Part shown: positions 1 through 7,622 of the stretch, one piece after another
Numbering within the stretch: position 1 is the stretch's first letter
Layout of the letters: the number at the start of each line of letters is the position of its first letter
NCBI GenBank assembly: GCA_934630855.1
Contig: CAKTWW010000001.1
Coordinates: forward strand, 84,745 to 148,744
DNA from: an uncultured Collinsella sp.
GTDB taxonomy: Bacteria > Actinomycetota > Coriobacteriia > Coriobacteriales > Coriobacteriaceae
Length of the DNA stretch: 64,000 bases
Direction of reading: 5' to 3'
Position numbers and translations under genes: made by a program
The notes under the pieces: generated by a model
What the model saw: the letters and a program-made list of their open reading frames with translations, nothing else
Told to the model about the DNA's origin: nothing
Databases searched by the model: none

Positions 1-156
1 AATCAAAGCTCCCCAAACAGCTGGGAACGCGCCAATCGCCAGCAATATCTTGTATGTGGGTAGCGCGCGGCAATAAAGTTGCGGTGGAATAGGGATTGAT
101 TTGTGGCTGATAAGCCAAAAACAGTCCCTATTTCACCGCAAGTGGTAAAGGTGCCC
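1..156. other. Left-edge intergenic segment
   Basis: No gene can be supported here. The segment holds one copy of a dispersed palindrome (see 75-143) and runs into the 3' end of the minus-strand DegV gene. The first 60 bases show no recognisable signal. Confidence 0.5.
75..143. repeat. Dispersed palindrome, family A, copy 1
   Basis: The left arm reads AAGTTGCGGTGGAATAGGG and the right arm CCCTATTTCACCGCAA, around a ~25-base centre. Closely related copies lie at 3477-3547 and 41016-41100, always between genes. It lies just beyond the stop of the DegV gene and may also act as a transcript 3' end. Confidence 0.75.
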
Positions 157-1017
157 CTAGTGGATGGGCTGGTAGCGGGGGCAGTAGCTGATTGCTATGG
201 CGTCGATGCCTACGTGGGTGGCGATGGTGCAGCCGATGGGGCCGGTGCCGGCGTCGGCGTAGTCCTGGCCCGCGAGCGCCTGGTTGACGAGCTCTTGCTC
301 CTCGGCGGCGCCGGTCGTGAGCACACGCACGCTGGAGCCTGGATGTTCGGCCAAAAATGCGAGGCAGTCGGCCATGGTGTTGGCGACGATGCGCTTGGCG
401 CCGCGGCCCTTATTGACGGCCTTGATCTCGCCCGATTTCCACTCCGGCGAAACGGCCAGGCGAATGTTGAGCATCTGCGTGAGCTGGCCGGCGAGCTTAG
501 GCGCGCGGCCGTTCTTAACGAGGTTCTCGAGCGTGCGGGGAATCAGCAGCAGGTGGGCGTCGGGCAGCGTCGCGCGGATCTGCGCCTCGGTCTCGTCCAG
601 GCTGCGGCCGTCCTCGCGCATTGCCAGCGCGTACTCCACCAGCAGGCCCTCGGCGCCCGAGCCGGTGCGCGAGTCGATGCAGCGCACGTCGAGCTCGTGG
701 GTATCGGCCACCTGGCACGCGTTGGCGTAGCAGGCAGACCACTCGCTGCATAGCGAGATAAAGATGGCGCTGTCGTGGCCGTTGGCGAGCACGCGGTCAA
801 AGAGCGCCTTGAACTCGCCGGCGCTCGGCTGCGAGGTGTGCGGCAGCTGCTCGGAGCCGGCCATGCGGGCGACGTACTCCTCGGCGGTAATCTGCACCTG
901 GTCGAGCAGGTCCTCGCCCTCGATAATCACATGCAGCGGAATCACGTAAATGCCGAGCTCTTGGGCGCGGGCGGGGGAGATGTCCGACGTGGAGTCGGTT
1001 ATGATGGCAAAAGACAT
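157..1017 (-). CDS. DegV family fatty-acid-binding protein
   Basis: A 286-residue protein of the DegV/FakB family, cytosolic two-domain proteins that bind a fatty acid and, in Firmicutes, present it to the FakA kinase for incorporation into phospholipid. The diagnostic N-terminus AIITDSTSDIS is present, with the central GRAPKLAGQLTQMLNI segment and the C-terminal GTGPIGCTIATHVG loop. I start at the ATG at 1015-1017 because AAAGGTG lies just upstream and the family begins there; a longer reading would add 19 atypical residues. It is a single gene, with a HAD hydrolase divergently placed 150 bases away. A second DegV gene lies at 50227. No FakA-like kinase is in the window, so fatty-acid delivery is inferred from family only. 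Confidence 0.88.
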   Translation of the reverse strand: MSFAIITDSTSDISPARAQELGIYVIPLHVIIEGEDLLDQVQITAEEYVARMAGSEQLPHTSQPSAGEFKALFDRVLANGHDSAIFISLCSEWSACYANACQVADTHELDVRCIDSRTGSGAEGLLVEYALAMREDGRSLDETEAQIRATLPDAHLLLIPRTLENLVKNGRAPKLAGQLTQMLNIRLAVSPEWKSGEIKAVNKGRGAKRIVANTMADCLAFLAEHPGSSVRVLTTGAAEEQELVNQALAGQDYADAGTGPIGCTIATHVGIDAIAISYCPRYQPIH

Positions 1018-1173
1018 AATTGCACCTTTCGTTGGGGCGCTTGCGCGCCGCCTTCTGAGAGCAAAGTGCGACAAGTATAGTGGAGTCGTTCCACATTGCC
1101 AGCTTTAATTGTTGAATAGTCAACAGTTTGAAGTGTAAGTGTGGAAATCACCAACTGGGGAAGAGGGATGCCG

Positions 1174-1836
1174 ATGGAGGCGCTGGAGATATGCAGACGG
1201 CCGATTGTACTGTTCGATTTTGACGGCACGGTGGCAGATACGGGCCGGGCGGTGATGACCTCGACGCGCAAGACGCTGGCTGCGCGCGGGTTTTCTGAGG
1301 CGCAGATGGGTGACCTGCGCCGCATGATCGGGCCGCCCCTGTGGAAGAGCTTCCACGACTTTTACGGCTTTACGCGCGAGGAGTCGCTTGTGGTGGCCGA
1401 CGAGTACCGTGCCTTTTTTGATGAGCTGGGACCGGAAGAGTACCCCGTGTTCGATGGGATCCCCGAGCTGCTGGATGGGTTGGCCGCCCAGGGCAAGCGT
1501 ATGGCCGTGGCGACGTCGCGCATGGAGGCGAAGTGCATCGACATGGTGCGTGAGCTTGGGCTTTGCCAGTTCGAAGCCGTGGTTGGCATGAATCCGCCGC
1601 GTGGGCGTGAGACCAAGGCCGATTCGGTCCGCGATGCGCTGGCGGCCCTGGGCGCGACTGCCGACGAGGCCGTGATGATCGGCGACCGCTTTAACGACGT
1701 CGAGGGCGCGCACGCGATGGACGTGCCATGTATCGGCATCTATTCGGGCGCGGCGGCGCCGGGGGAGCACGAGGCCGCGGGCGCCGATGCGGTGGTGCAC
1801 TCGGTGGCCGAGCTTGCTAAACTTTTCGCTATATAA
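1174..1836 (+). CDS. HAD-superfamily hydrolase, phosphoglycolate-phosphatase-like
   Basis: About 220 residues. HAD motif I is FDFDGTVADT near the N-terminus (first Asp the nucleophile), the motif II/III region is VATSRMEAK, and motif IV is GDRFNDVEGA. The ~70-residue insert after motif I is the helical C1 cap typical of phosphoglycolate/pyrophosphatase-like HADs. The substrate cannot be read from sequence. ATG codons at 1168 and 1174 are both possible; GGAAGAGGG just upstream is best spaced for 1174, and a GTG at 1141 is less likely. It is followed 54 bases later by the M20 dipeptidase, possibly co-transcribed. Confidence 0.85.
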   Translation: MEALEICRRPIVLFDFDGTVADTGRAVMTSTRKTLAARGFSEAQMGDLRRMIGPPLWKSFHDFYGFTREESLVVADEYRAFFDELGPEEYPVFDGIPELLDGLAAQGKRMAVATSRMEAKCIDMVRELGLCQFEAVVGMNPPRGRETKADSVRDALAALGATADEAVMIGDRFNDVEGAHAMDVPCIGIYSGAAAPGEHEAAGADAVVHSVAELAKLFAI

Positions 1837-1890
1837 GTATGTGATGTGAGGGGCGGGCACGCTCGCCCCTCATTGCTAAGGAGGTCGTCC

Positions 1891-3327
1891 ATGAATCAGG
1901 TGGAGCAGAGCGTTACCGAGTACGTCGACGAGGTCTGGGAGGATGTCGTCGCCGATATTGCGCAGCTGGTGAGTTATCCGTCCGTGGCGGTTTCTGCCGA
2001 TGCGGAGCCCGGCGCGCCGTTTGGCCGCCCGGTCCGTGACGCGCTCGATTGCGCACTCGGCATTGCGCAAAAGCTCGGCTACCAGACGAGCGACGACGAG
2101 GGCTATGTGGGCATTGCCGATATCCCGGGCCGCGGCGACAAGCAGCTCGCGACCATCTGCCACGTGGACGTGGTCCCCGCCGGCCCTGGCTGGAACACCG
2201 ACCCGTTTGCGATGGAGCGTCGCGAGGGCTGGCTGCTCGGCCGCGGCGTTATCGACGACAAGGGTCCTGCCGTGCTGTCGCTCTACGCCGGCGCCTATCT
2301 GCTCAAGCACGGCATCGTGCCGCGCTATACCTTCCGTGCGCTGCTGGGCTGCGATGAGGAAGTGGGCATGTCCGACGTTCACCATTATCTGGAGAACTAT
2401 GCAGACCCCGACTTTCTGTTTACACCCGATGCCGAGTTCCCGGTCTGCAATGCCGAGAAGGGTCAGTTCGGGGCGACGTTTGTGAGCCCCAAGATCGACG
2501 GCGGGCGCATTGTGTCCTGGGGCGGTGCCGAGGCGAGCAACGCTATTCCGTCGCAGTCTATCTGTGAGCTTGCGATTGCCGCCGATGAACTGCCGGCGCC
2601 GGTCGAGAACGCCGACCGCCTGGAGATCACAGCGCTCGATAACGGGCATGCGCAGATTTTCGCCCACGGCATTGGCGGTCATGCCTCGATGCCCGAGGGA
2701 ACGATCAATGCCGTTGGCCTCATCGTGGCGTACCTGCGCGAGGCCGAGGACGCGTTTGGCGCCCGCGGCGAGCGCCTGCTGACGCCTACCGAGCACGAGT
2801 TCGTCAAGTTCCTGGCCTTTGTGCATGCGGATGCCTATGGCCGCGGCCTGGGGATTGATGCGACGAGCGCGGCGTTTGGCCCGCTCACCTGCAACCCCGG
2901 CGTCATCCGTGTGGTGGATGGCCACATTGAGCAGGTCATCGACGTGCGTTTCCCCGACAGCACGAGCGCCGACACCATGTGCGAGCAGCTTGAGCCGCTC
3001 GTGGGCCGCTTTGGCGTGACGTATCGCGTGGGCCGCGCCAAGGTGCCGTTCTCGGTTTCGGCCGACGACCCGGCCGTGAAGGCGCTTATCGACACCTATA
3101 ACGAGTTTACGGGCAAGCATGCCGAGCCCTTCGCTATGGGCGGCGGCACGTACGCGCGCAACTTTGCCCGCGCCGTGTCGTTTGGTCCCGAGGAGACCGG
3201 CCTGGAGCTGCCCGCATGGGGTGGCCAAATGCACGGCCCCAACGAGTGTGCCAACGAGGACCAGCTCAAGCAGGCGCTCAAGATCTATATCGTGGCGATC
3301 CTGAGGCTCAACGAACTTGAACTGTAG
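1891..3327 (+). CDS. M20 family metallopeptidase, PepV/Sapep-type dipeptidase
   Basis: A 478-residue cytosolic di-zinc peptidase. The metal and catalytic signatures are CHVDVVPAG (first His ligand and Asp), GRGVIDDKGP (bridging Asp) and CDEEVG (catalytic Glu plus Glu ligand); a late His ligand is in GGQMHGPNE. The lid-domain insertion and overall length match Sapep/PepV dipeptidases, which release amino acids from dipeptides. Start chosen at ATG 1891 because a perfect AAGGAGG sits at 1878-1884; upstream in-frame codons would place the start before this site. A long foldback structure begins right at its stop codon. Confidence 0.9.
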   Translation: MNQVEQSVTEYVDEVWEDVVADIAQLVSYPSVAVSADAEPGAPFGRPVRDALDCALGIAQKLGYQTSDDEGYVGIADIPGRGDKQLATICHVDVVPAGPGWNTDPFAMERREGWLLGRGVIDDKGPAVLSLYAGAYLLKHGIVPRYTFRALLGCDEEVGMSDVHHYLENYADPDFLFTPDAEFPVCNAEKGQFGATFVSPKIDGGRIVSWGGAEASNAIPSQSICELAIAADELPAPVENADRLEITALDNGHAQIFAHGIGGHASMPEGTINAVGLIVAYLREAEDAFGARGERLLTPTEHEFVKFLAFVHADAYGRGLGIDATSAAFGPLTCNPGVIRVVDGHIEQVIDVRFPDSTSADTMCEQLEPLVGRFGVTYRVGRAKVPFSVSADDPAVKALIDTYNEFTGKHAEPFAMGGGTYARNFARAVSFGPEETGLELPAWGGQMHGPNECANEDQLKQALKIYIVAILRLNELEL

Positions 3328-3428
3328 GGCTTCCCCAGGCACCCGACCTTGCCCCTCAAACCGTCGCTTGCGTACCAAAGTACGCGGCGCTCCTCTTTCG
3401 GGGCAATCTCGGGCACCTGGGAAACCCC
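3328..3428. repeat. Long foldback element after the M20 gene
   Basis: An imperfect inverted repeat: the left arm (3328-3360; CCAGGCACCCGACCTTGCCC) pairs with the right arm (3398-3428; GGGCAATCTCGGGCACCTGG), and an inner GCGTAC/GTACGC stem closes the top. It begins at the stop codon, so it may end the transcript, although no T-run follows. A second short hairpin (AGCCCGG...CCGGGCT) lies at 3450-3473. Confidence 0.55.
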
Positions 3429-3476
3429 AACATTTTGCTTGGATACACGAGCCCGGTGCTTCGGCTCCGGGCTTCT

Positions 3477-3547
3477 ATAAGTTGCGGTGGAATAGTTCCT
3501 AGAATGGGCCATTTGATGGCCAAACAGGAACTATTTCACCGCAACTT
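3477..3547. repeat. Dispersed palindrome, family A, copy 2
   Basis: Arms ATAAGTTGCGGTGGAATAGT and ACTATTTCACCGCAACTT, with an inner AGGAAC/GTTCCT extension. Same family as 75-143 and 41016-41100. Together with the preceding foldback it fills the gap between the M20 gene and pstS. I see no gene between 3548 and 3751 and could not identify a convincing Pho box. Confidence 0.75.
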
Positions 3548-3751
3548 CGTTTTTATTGGTGTAAAAGGCGTGCCATGGTTGGGGTGGGGATTGTTATTCG
3601 TTTGTAAAGGCTGGGCCGCGCTTGCGGTAAGGGTCTATCAAATGACCGTAAGAAACCGCAGATAAGGCGGTCGTCACCCGATCGGGGTCGTATCTTTCCA
3701 AACAGCAAAGCGGGCAGGGTGCCCGCGAGTCGCATGTATGAAAGGAAGATC

Positions 3752-4693
3752 ATGCTCGATCAGGCTTATTCTCGTCGTCAGTTCCTCGGCCTCGCTGGTG
3801 GTCTTGCCAGCATCGTCGGTCTCGGCCTCGTTGGCTGCGGTGGCTCCAACACTTCCGACGCCGCCGACAAGGGTAGCGCCACTGCTGCTGCCGAGTCCGT
3901 CTCCGGCGAGGTGACCTACGACGGCGCCTCTTCGTTCCAGGCCCTCGTCGAGGCTGCTGCCGAGAAGTTCATGGACGCCAACCCGGACGTCTCCATCTCC
4001 GGTTCGGGTAACGGTTCGGGCAAGGGCCTGACCGCTGTCGCCGCCGGCACCGTCACCATCGGTAACTCCGACGTCTTCGCCGAGACCAAGCTCGAGGCCG
4101 ACCAGGTCAAGAACCTCGTCGACCACGAGGTCGCCGTCGTGGGCATGGGCCCCGTCGTCTCCAAGAACGTCAAGGTCGACGACCTGTCCCTCGAGCAGCT
4201 CAAGGGCATCTTCTCCGGCCAGATCACCAACTGGAAGGAGGTCGGCGGCGACGACGCCACCATCGTCGTCCTCAACCGTAAGGCCGGCTCCGGCACCCGC
4301 GCCACCTTCGAGGCCGCTGTCTTTGGCGACGAGGCTGTCGACTTTAAGGGCGACGCCGAGCTCGACAAGTCCGGCGACGTCCAGACTCAGATGGCCAGCA
4401 CCGACAACGCCATCTCCTACCTCGACTTCTCGCACTTCGACGACTCCAAGTTCAACGCCATTAAGGTCGAGGGCGTCGAGCCCAAGAGCAAGAATGTCAC
4501 CGACGACTCCTTCAAGATCTGGGCGACCGAGCACATGTACTGCTCCAAGGACGCCGACGAGGCCACCAAGGCCTTCCTGGACTTCATGCTCTCCGACGAC
4601 GTCCAGGGCAAGCTCGTCGAGGAGCAGGGCTTCATCCCCGTCTCTGCCATGAAGGTCGTCAAGGACGCCAGCGGCAAGGTCTCCGCTAAATAA
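3752..4693 (+). CDS. pstS: Phosphate ABC transporter, substrate-binding lipoprotein PstS
   Basis: A 313-residue extracytoplasmic phosphate-binding protein that hands phosphate to the PstCA channel. The N-terminus carries SRRQFLGLAGG, a twin-arginine-type motif, then a hydrophobic stretch and the lipobox LVGC with the lipidated Cys at residue 27, followed by a Ser/Ala/Asp-rich linker. Family signatures include GSGNGSGKGLTAVAAGTVTIG, RKAGSGTRATFE and the PstS-like C-terminus. Start at ATG 3752 with AAAGGAAG at 3741-3748. First gene of pstSCAB, 25 bases before pstC. The Tat-like motif suggests export of a folded lipoprotein, but this is inference. Confidence 0.95.
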   Translation: MLDQAYSRRQFLGLAGGLASIVGLGLVGCGGSNTSDAADKGSATAAAESVSGEVTYDGASSFQALVEAAAEKFMDANPDVSISGSGNGSGKGLTAVAAGTVTIGNSDVFAETKLEADQVKNLVDHEVAVVGMGPVVSKNVKVDDLSLEQLKGIFSGQITNWKEVGGDDATIVVLNRKAGSGTRATFEAAVFGDEAVDFKGDAELDKSGDVQTQMASTDNAISYLDFSHFDDSKFNAIKVEGVEPKSKNVTDDSFKIWATEHMYCSKDADEATKAFLDFMLSDDVQGKLVEEQGFIPVSAMKVVKDASGKVSAK

Positions 4694-4718
4694 GTAATCG
4701 CCCCCGGAAAGGTTTGCA

Positions 4719-5627
4719 ATGGCAAAACAGCTGCCAAAGCGCGACCTTGAGAACGTGGGCCTGGGCGTCACGGGCGCGTGCGTAGCGCTCGTGACGCTTG
4801 TCGTTGCCGCGCTCATCTTTATGGTCGCCCAAAAGGGCCTCTCGGCTTTCGTAAAGGATGGCGTCTCGGTCGTCGAGTTTTTCACCGGTACCAAGTGGGA
4901 CCTGGCCAACACGGCCGAAAACGGCCTGCCCTATACCGGCGCCCTGCCCCTGATTGTCACCTCGTTTGCGGTCATGGTGCTCTCTACGCTCATCGCGCTG
5001 CCCATCGCCATCGGCTCTGCCATCTTCGCGGTCGAGATTCAGCCTAAGTTTGGCTCCAAGGTCTTCCAGCCGCTCATTGAGCTTTTGACCGGTATCCCCT
5101 CGGTCGTCTTTGGCCTGATCGGCTTTCATGTGGTCGTCGGCCTTATGAAGAGCGTCTTCCACGTGAACACGGGCCTGGGCATCCTGCCCGGCGCCATCGT
5201 GTTGGCCGTCATGATCCTGCCGACCATGACCACGCTTTCGGTCGACGGCCTGCGCGCCGTGCCCGACAGCTACCGTCAGGGTTCGCTCGCGCTGGGCTAT
5301 ACCCGCTGGCAGACCATCTGGCACGTGGTGCTCAAGTCCGCCATGCCGTCGCTCATGACCGCGGTCATCTTAGGGATGACCCGCGCCTTTGGCGAGACGC
5401 TCGCCGTGCGCATGGTCATCGGCGGCATCGAGGCCATGCCGACGTCGCTGTTGTCGCCGGCTTCGACCATCACGACCACGCTCACCACGTCCATGGCGGT
5501 CTATGCCGAGGGCTCGGCCCAGGACGACGTCCTGTGGGCACTCGGTCTGCTGCTGATGGGCATGAGCCTCATCTTCATCCTGATCATCCATCTCATTGGC
5601 CGCAAGGGGGCGAAGACTCGTGGCTAG
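4719..5627 (+). CDS. pstC: Phosphate ABC transporter permease PstC
   Basis: A 302-residue inner-membrane permease with about six hydrophobic segments, one half of the phosphate channel. The cytoplasmic coupling (EAA) loop is visible as DGLRAVPDSYRQGSLALGYT, and GIPSVVFGLIGF is typical of PstC. ATG at 4719 follows GGAAAGG. The 3' end overlaps the GTG start of pstA by eight bases (GTGGCTAG), which indicates translational coupling and equal subunit synthesis. Confidence 0.94.
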   Translation: MAKQLPKRDLENVGLGVTGACVALVTLVVAALIFMVAQKGLSAFVKDGVSVVEFFTGTKWDLANTAENGLPYTGALPLIVTSFAVMVLSTLIALPIAIGSAIFAVEIQPKFGSKVFQPLIELLTGIPSVVFGLIGFHVVVGLMKSVFHVNTGLGILPGAIVLAVMILPTMTTLSVDGLRAVPDSYRQGSLALGYTRWQTIWHVVLKSAMPSLMTAVILGMTRAFGETLAVRMVIGGIEAMPTSLLSPASTITTTLTTSMAVYAEGSAQDDVLWALGLLLMGMSLIFILIIHLIGRKGAKTRG

Positions 5628-6546
5628 CACGCGCATCAATATCGACGAGGCGAGACTCGGGCGTGTCCAAAAACAGGACCGCATCGCCACGGGCGTGTTG
5701 ACGGCAATCGTCGCCATTGTCATGCTCATCGTCGTTTCCATGGTGGCCTACATCCTGTTCGAGGGCATCTCGACGCTGTTTCAGCCGGGCTTCCTCACGG
5801 AGCCGTCACGCGCCAACGGCACCCAGGGCGGCGTGCTCTACCAGCTGTTCGACTCGTTCTACCTGCTGCTGATCACTCTGGTTATCTCGGTGCCCATCAG
5901 CCTGGGCGGCGCGGTCTTCCTGGTCGAGTACGCACCCGACGGCCCCATCCGCGACATCGCCTCCACCGCCATCGAGACGCTGTCCTCGCTGCCTTCCATC
6001 GTTGTCGGCATGTTCGGATTCCTGGTGTTCTCGGTGCAGCTGGGGTGGAAGTACTCCATTATTTCCGGCGCCGTTGCGCTCACCATGTTCAACATCCCGA
6101 TCCTGGTGCGCGTGATTCAGCAGGCGCTCGAGGACGTGCCGCAGGCCCAGCGCGACGCGTGCCTGGCCATGGGCCTTACCCGCTGGGAGGCCACTCTGCA
6201 CATCCTGATTCCCGAGGCCATGCCCGCCATCGTGACCGGCATCGTGCTTTCGGCCGGCCGCGTGTTTGGCGAGGCCGCAGCACTGCTCTTTACCTCGGGC
6301 ATGAGCTCGCCGGTTCGCCTCAACTTCTTGAGCTTTAACCTGTCGAGCCCCACGTGCGCCTGGAACGTGTTTCGCCCCGGTGAGTCGCTCGCCGTGCACA
6401 TCTACAAGATCTACGGCGAGGGCAGCCCCGAGGCTCAGCAAATCGTTTGGGGCACCGCGGCACTGCTGATGATCTGCGTGCTGCTGTTTAACGTAATCGC
6501 CCGTATCGTGGGCAAGCAACTGGCAAGGAAGATGACGGCCGAATGA
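5620..6546 (+). CDS. pstA: Phosphate ABC transporter permease PstA
   Basis: About 308 residues, the second channel subunit. The coupling loop EDVPQAQRDACLAMGLTRWE and the upstream LSSLPSIVVGMFGF segment are characteristic of PstA, and there are about six membrane segments. I choose the GTG at 5620, which overlaps the pstC stop and has a GGGGG-containing ribosome site upstream; the in-frame ATG farther upstream lies well inside pstC. Its TGA stop overlaps the ATG of pstB (ATGA), so all three genes are translationally coupled. Confidence 0.93.
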   Translation: MASTRINIDEARLGRVQKQDRIATGVLTAIVAIVMLIVVSMVAYILFEGISTLFQPGFLTEPSRANGTQGGVLYQLFDSFYLLLITLVISVPISLGGAVFLVEYAPDGPIRDIASTAIETLSSLPSIVVGMFGFLVFSVQLGWKYSIISGAVALTMFNIPILVRVIQQALEDVPQAQRDACLAMGLTRWEATLHILIPEAMPAIVTGIVLSAGRVFGEAAALLFTSGMSSPVRLNFLSFNLSSPTCAWNVFRPGESLAVHIYKIYGEGSPEAQQIVWGTAALLMICVLLFNVIARIVGKQLARKMTAE

Positions 6547-7415
6547 GCGAGATGAATGAAACGCCCGCAACCGAGGCGGCCATGTCCGAGACCCAGGACT
6601 TTCTGTCGAGCGTGGGGGAGAGCGAAAAGCACGCTCGCGTGAGCGGCAAAGCTGTGAGCGACGAGGTCGTGCTCTCCACCAAGGACGTCAACGTGTACTA
6701 CGGCGACCACCATGCGCTGCACGACACGTCGCTCGACTTTCACAAGGGCGAGATCACGGCGCTCATCGGGCCTTCGGGCTGCGGTAAGTCGACCTTTTTG
6801 CGCAGCCTCAACCTGATGAATCGCGAGATTCGCGGTTGCCGTGTGGAGGGCGAGATCAACTACCGCGGGCGCAACGTGAACACCAAGACCGAGAACACGT
6901 ACGAGCTGCGTCGTTCCATTGGCATGGTGTTTCAGCAGCCCAACCCGTTTCGCAAGTCCATCCGCGACAACATTACGTTTGCGCCCAAGCGCCACGGTAT
7001 CACCGACCGCGACGAGCTCGACCGCATGGTCGAGGAGAGCCTACGCGGCGCGGCGCTGTGGGACGAGGTCAAGGACAAGCTCGATAAGAGCGCCTATGCG
7101 CTTTCGGGCGGTCAGCAGCAGCGCCTGTGTATCGCGCGCACGCTGGCGCTCAACCCCGACGTGATCTTGTTCGATGAGCCCTGCTCGGCGCTCGACCCCA
7201 TCTCGACGCTGGCGATCGAGGACCTTATGTCGTCGATTGTGGCCGAGCGCGCCATCGTCATCGTGACGCACAACATGGAGCAGGCGTCGCGCGTGTCCAA
7301 CCGCACGGCGTTCTTCTACATGGGCGATATGGTTGAGTACGACGAGACCGACGAGATTTTCCAACGGCCCAAGGATCAGCGGCTGAATGATTACCTCACC
7401 GGCATGTTCTCCTAG
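6543..7415 (+). CDS. pstB: Phosphate ABC transporter ATPase PstB
   Basis: A 290-residue ATPase that powers PstCA. Walker A is GPSGCGKST from about residue 76, the signature is LSGGQQQRL, Walker B is VILFDEPCSALDP, and the switch His is in IVIVTHNMEQA. PstB proteins are usually ~250-260 residues; the ~40-residue hydrophilic N-terminal extension before the ABC domain is unusual and could be trimmed if a later start is used, but the ATGA coupling to pstA supports 6543. No phoU follows, and a strong terminator closes the operon. Confidence 0.95.
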   Translation: MSEMNETPATEAAMSETQDFLSSVGESEKHARVSGKAVSDEVVLSTKDVNVYYGDHHALHDTSLDFHKGEITALIGPSGCGKSTFLRSLNLMNREIRGCRVEGEINYRGRNVNTKTENTYELRRSIGMVFQQPNPFRKSIRDNITFAPKRHGITDRDELDRMVEESLRGAALWDEVKDKLDKSAYALSGGQQQRLCIARTLALNPDVILFDEPCSALDPISTLAIEDLMSSIVAERAIVIVTHNMEQASRVSNRTAFFYMGDMVEYDETDEIFQRPKDQRLNDYLTGMFS

Positions 7416-7470
7416 TCCGGGACATGCTTGAGGCCCGCGGCGGCCACGGTCGCCACGGGACTGATTGGAG

Positions 7471-7509
7471 AGGCGGGTCATCTCTTGCGGGAGATGACCC
7501 GCCTTTTTG
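7471..7509 (+). terminator. Rho-independent terminator of pstSCAB
   Basis: A perfect 14-bp stem (AGGCGGGTCATCTC with GAGATGACCCGCCT), a six-base loop and a following TTTTTGT run, 56 bases after the pstB stop. Confidence 0.92.
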
Positions 7510-7534
7510 TGTCGCTGTCGGCTGTCGACCTGCC

Positions 7535-7564
7535 AAAAGGGGACAGGCGCCTTCGTGGTGGTTT
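7535..7564 (-). repeat. REP-like palindrome family R, degenerate copy
   Basis: AAAGGGGACAGGCGCC is followed by a TTCGTGGTGGTTT arm. This matches the core and one arm of the ~40-bp repeat seen intact at 20402, 49501, 51092, 62251 and 63209; the other arm is lost and two core bases differ. Orientation is that of the 62251 copy. Confidence 0.65.
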
Positions 7565-7622
7565 GGGGTGGTGCTCGCTGCTATCATGGACAACGTTGAA
7601 TTTCTACGAAGGAGCAGGGCAT

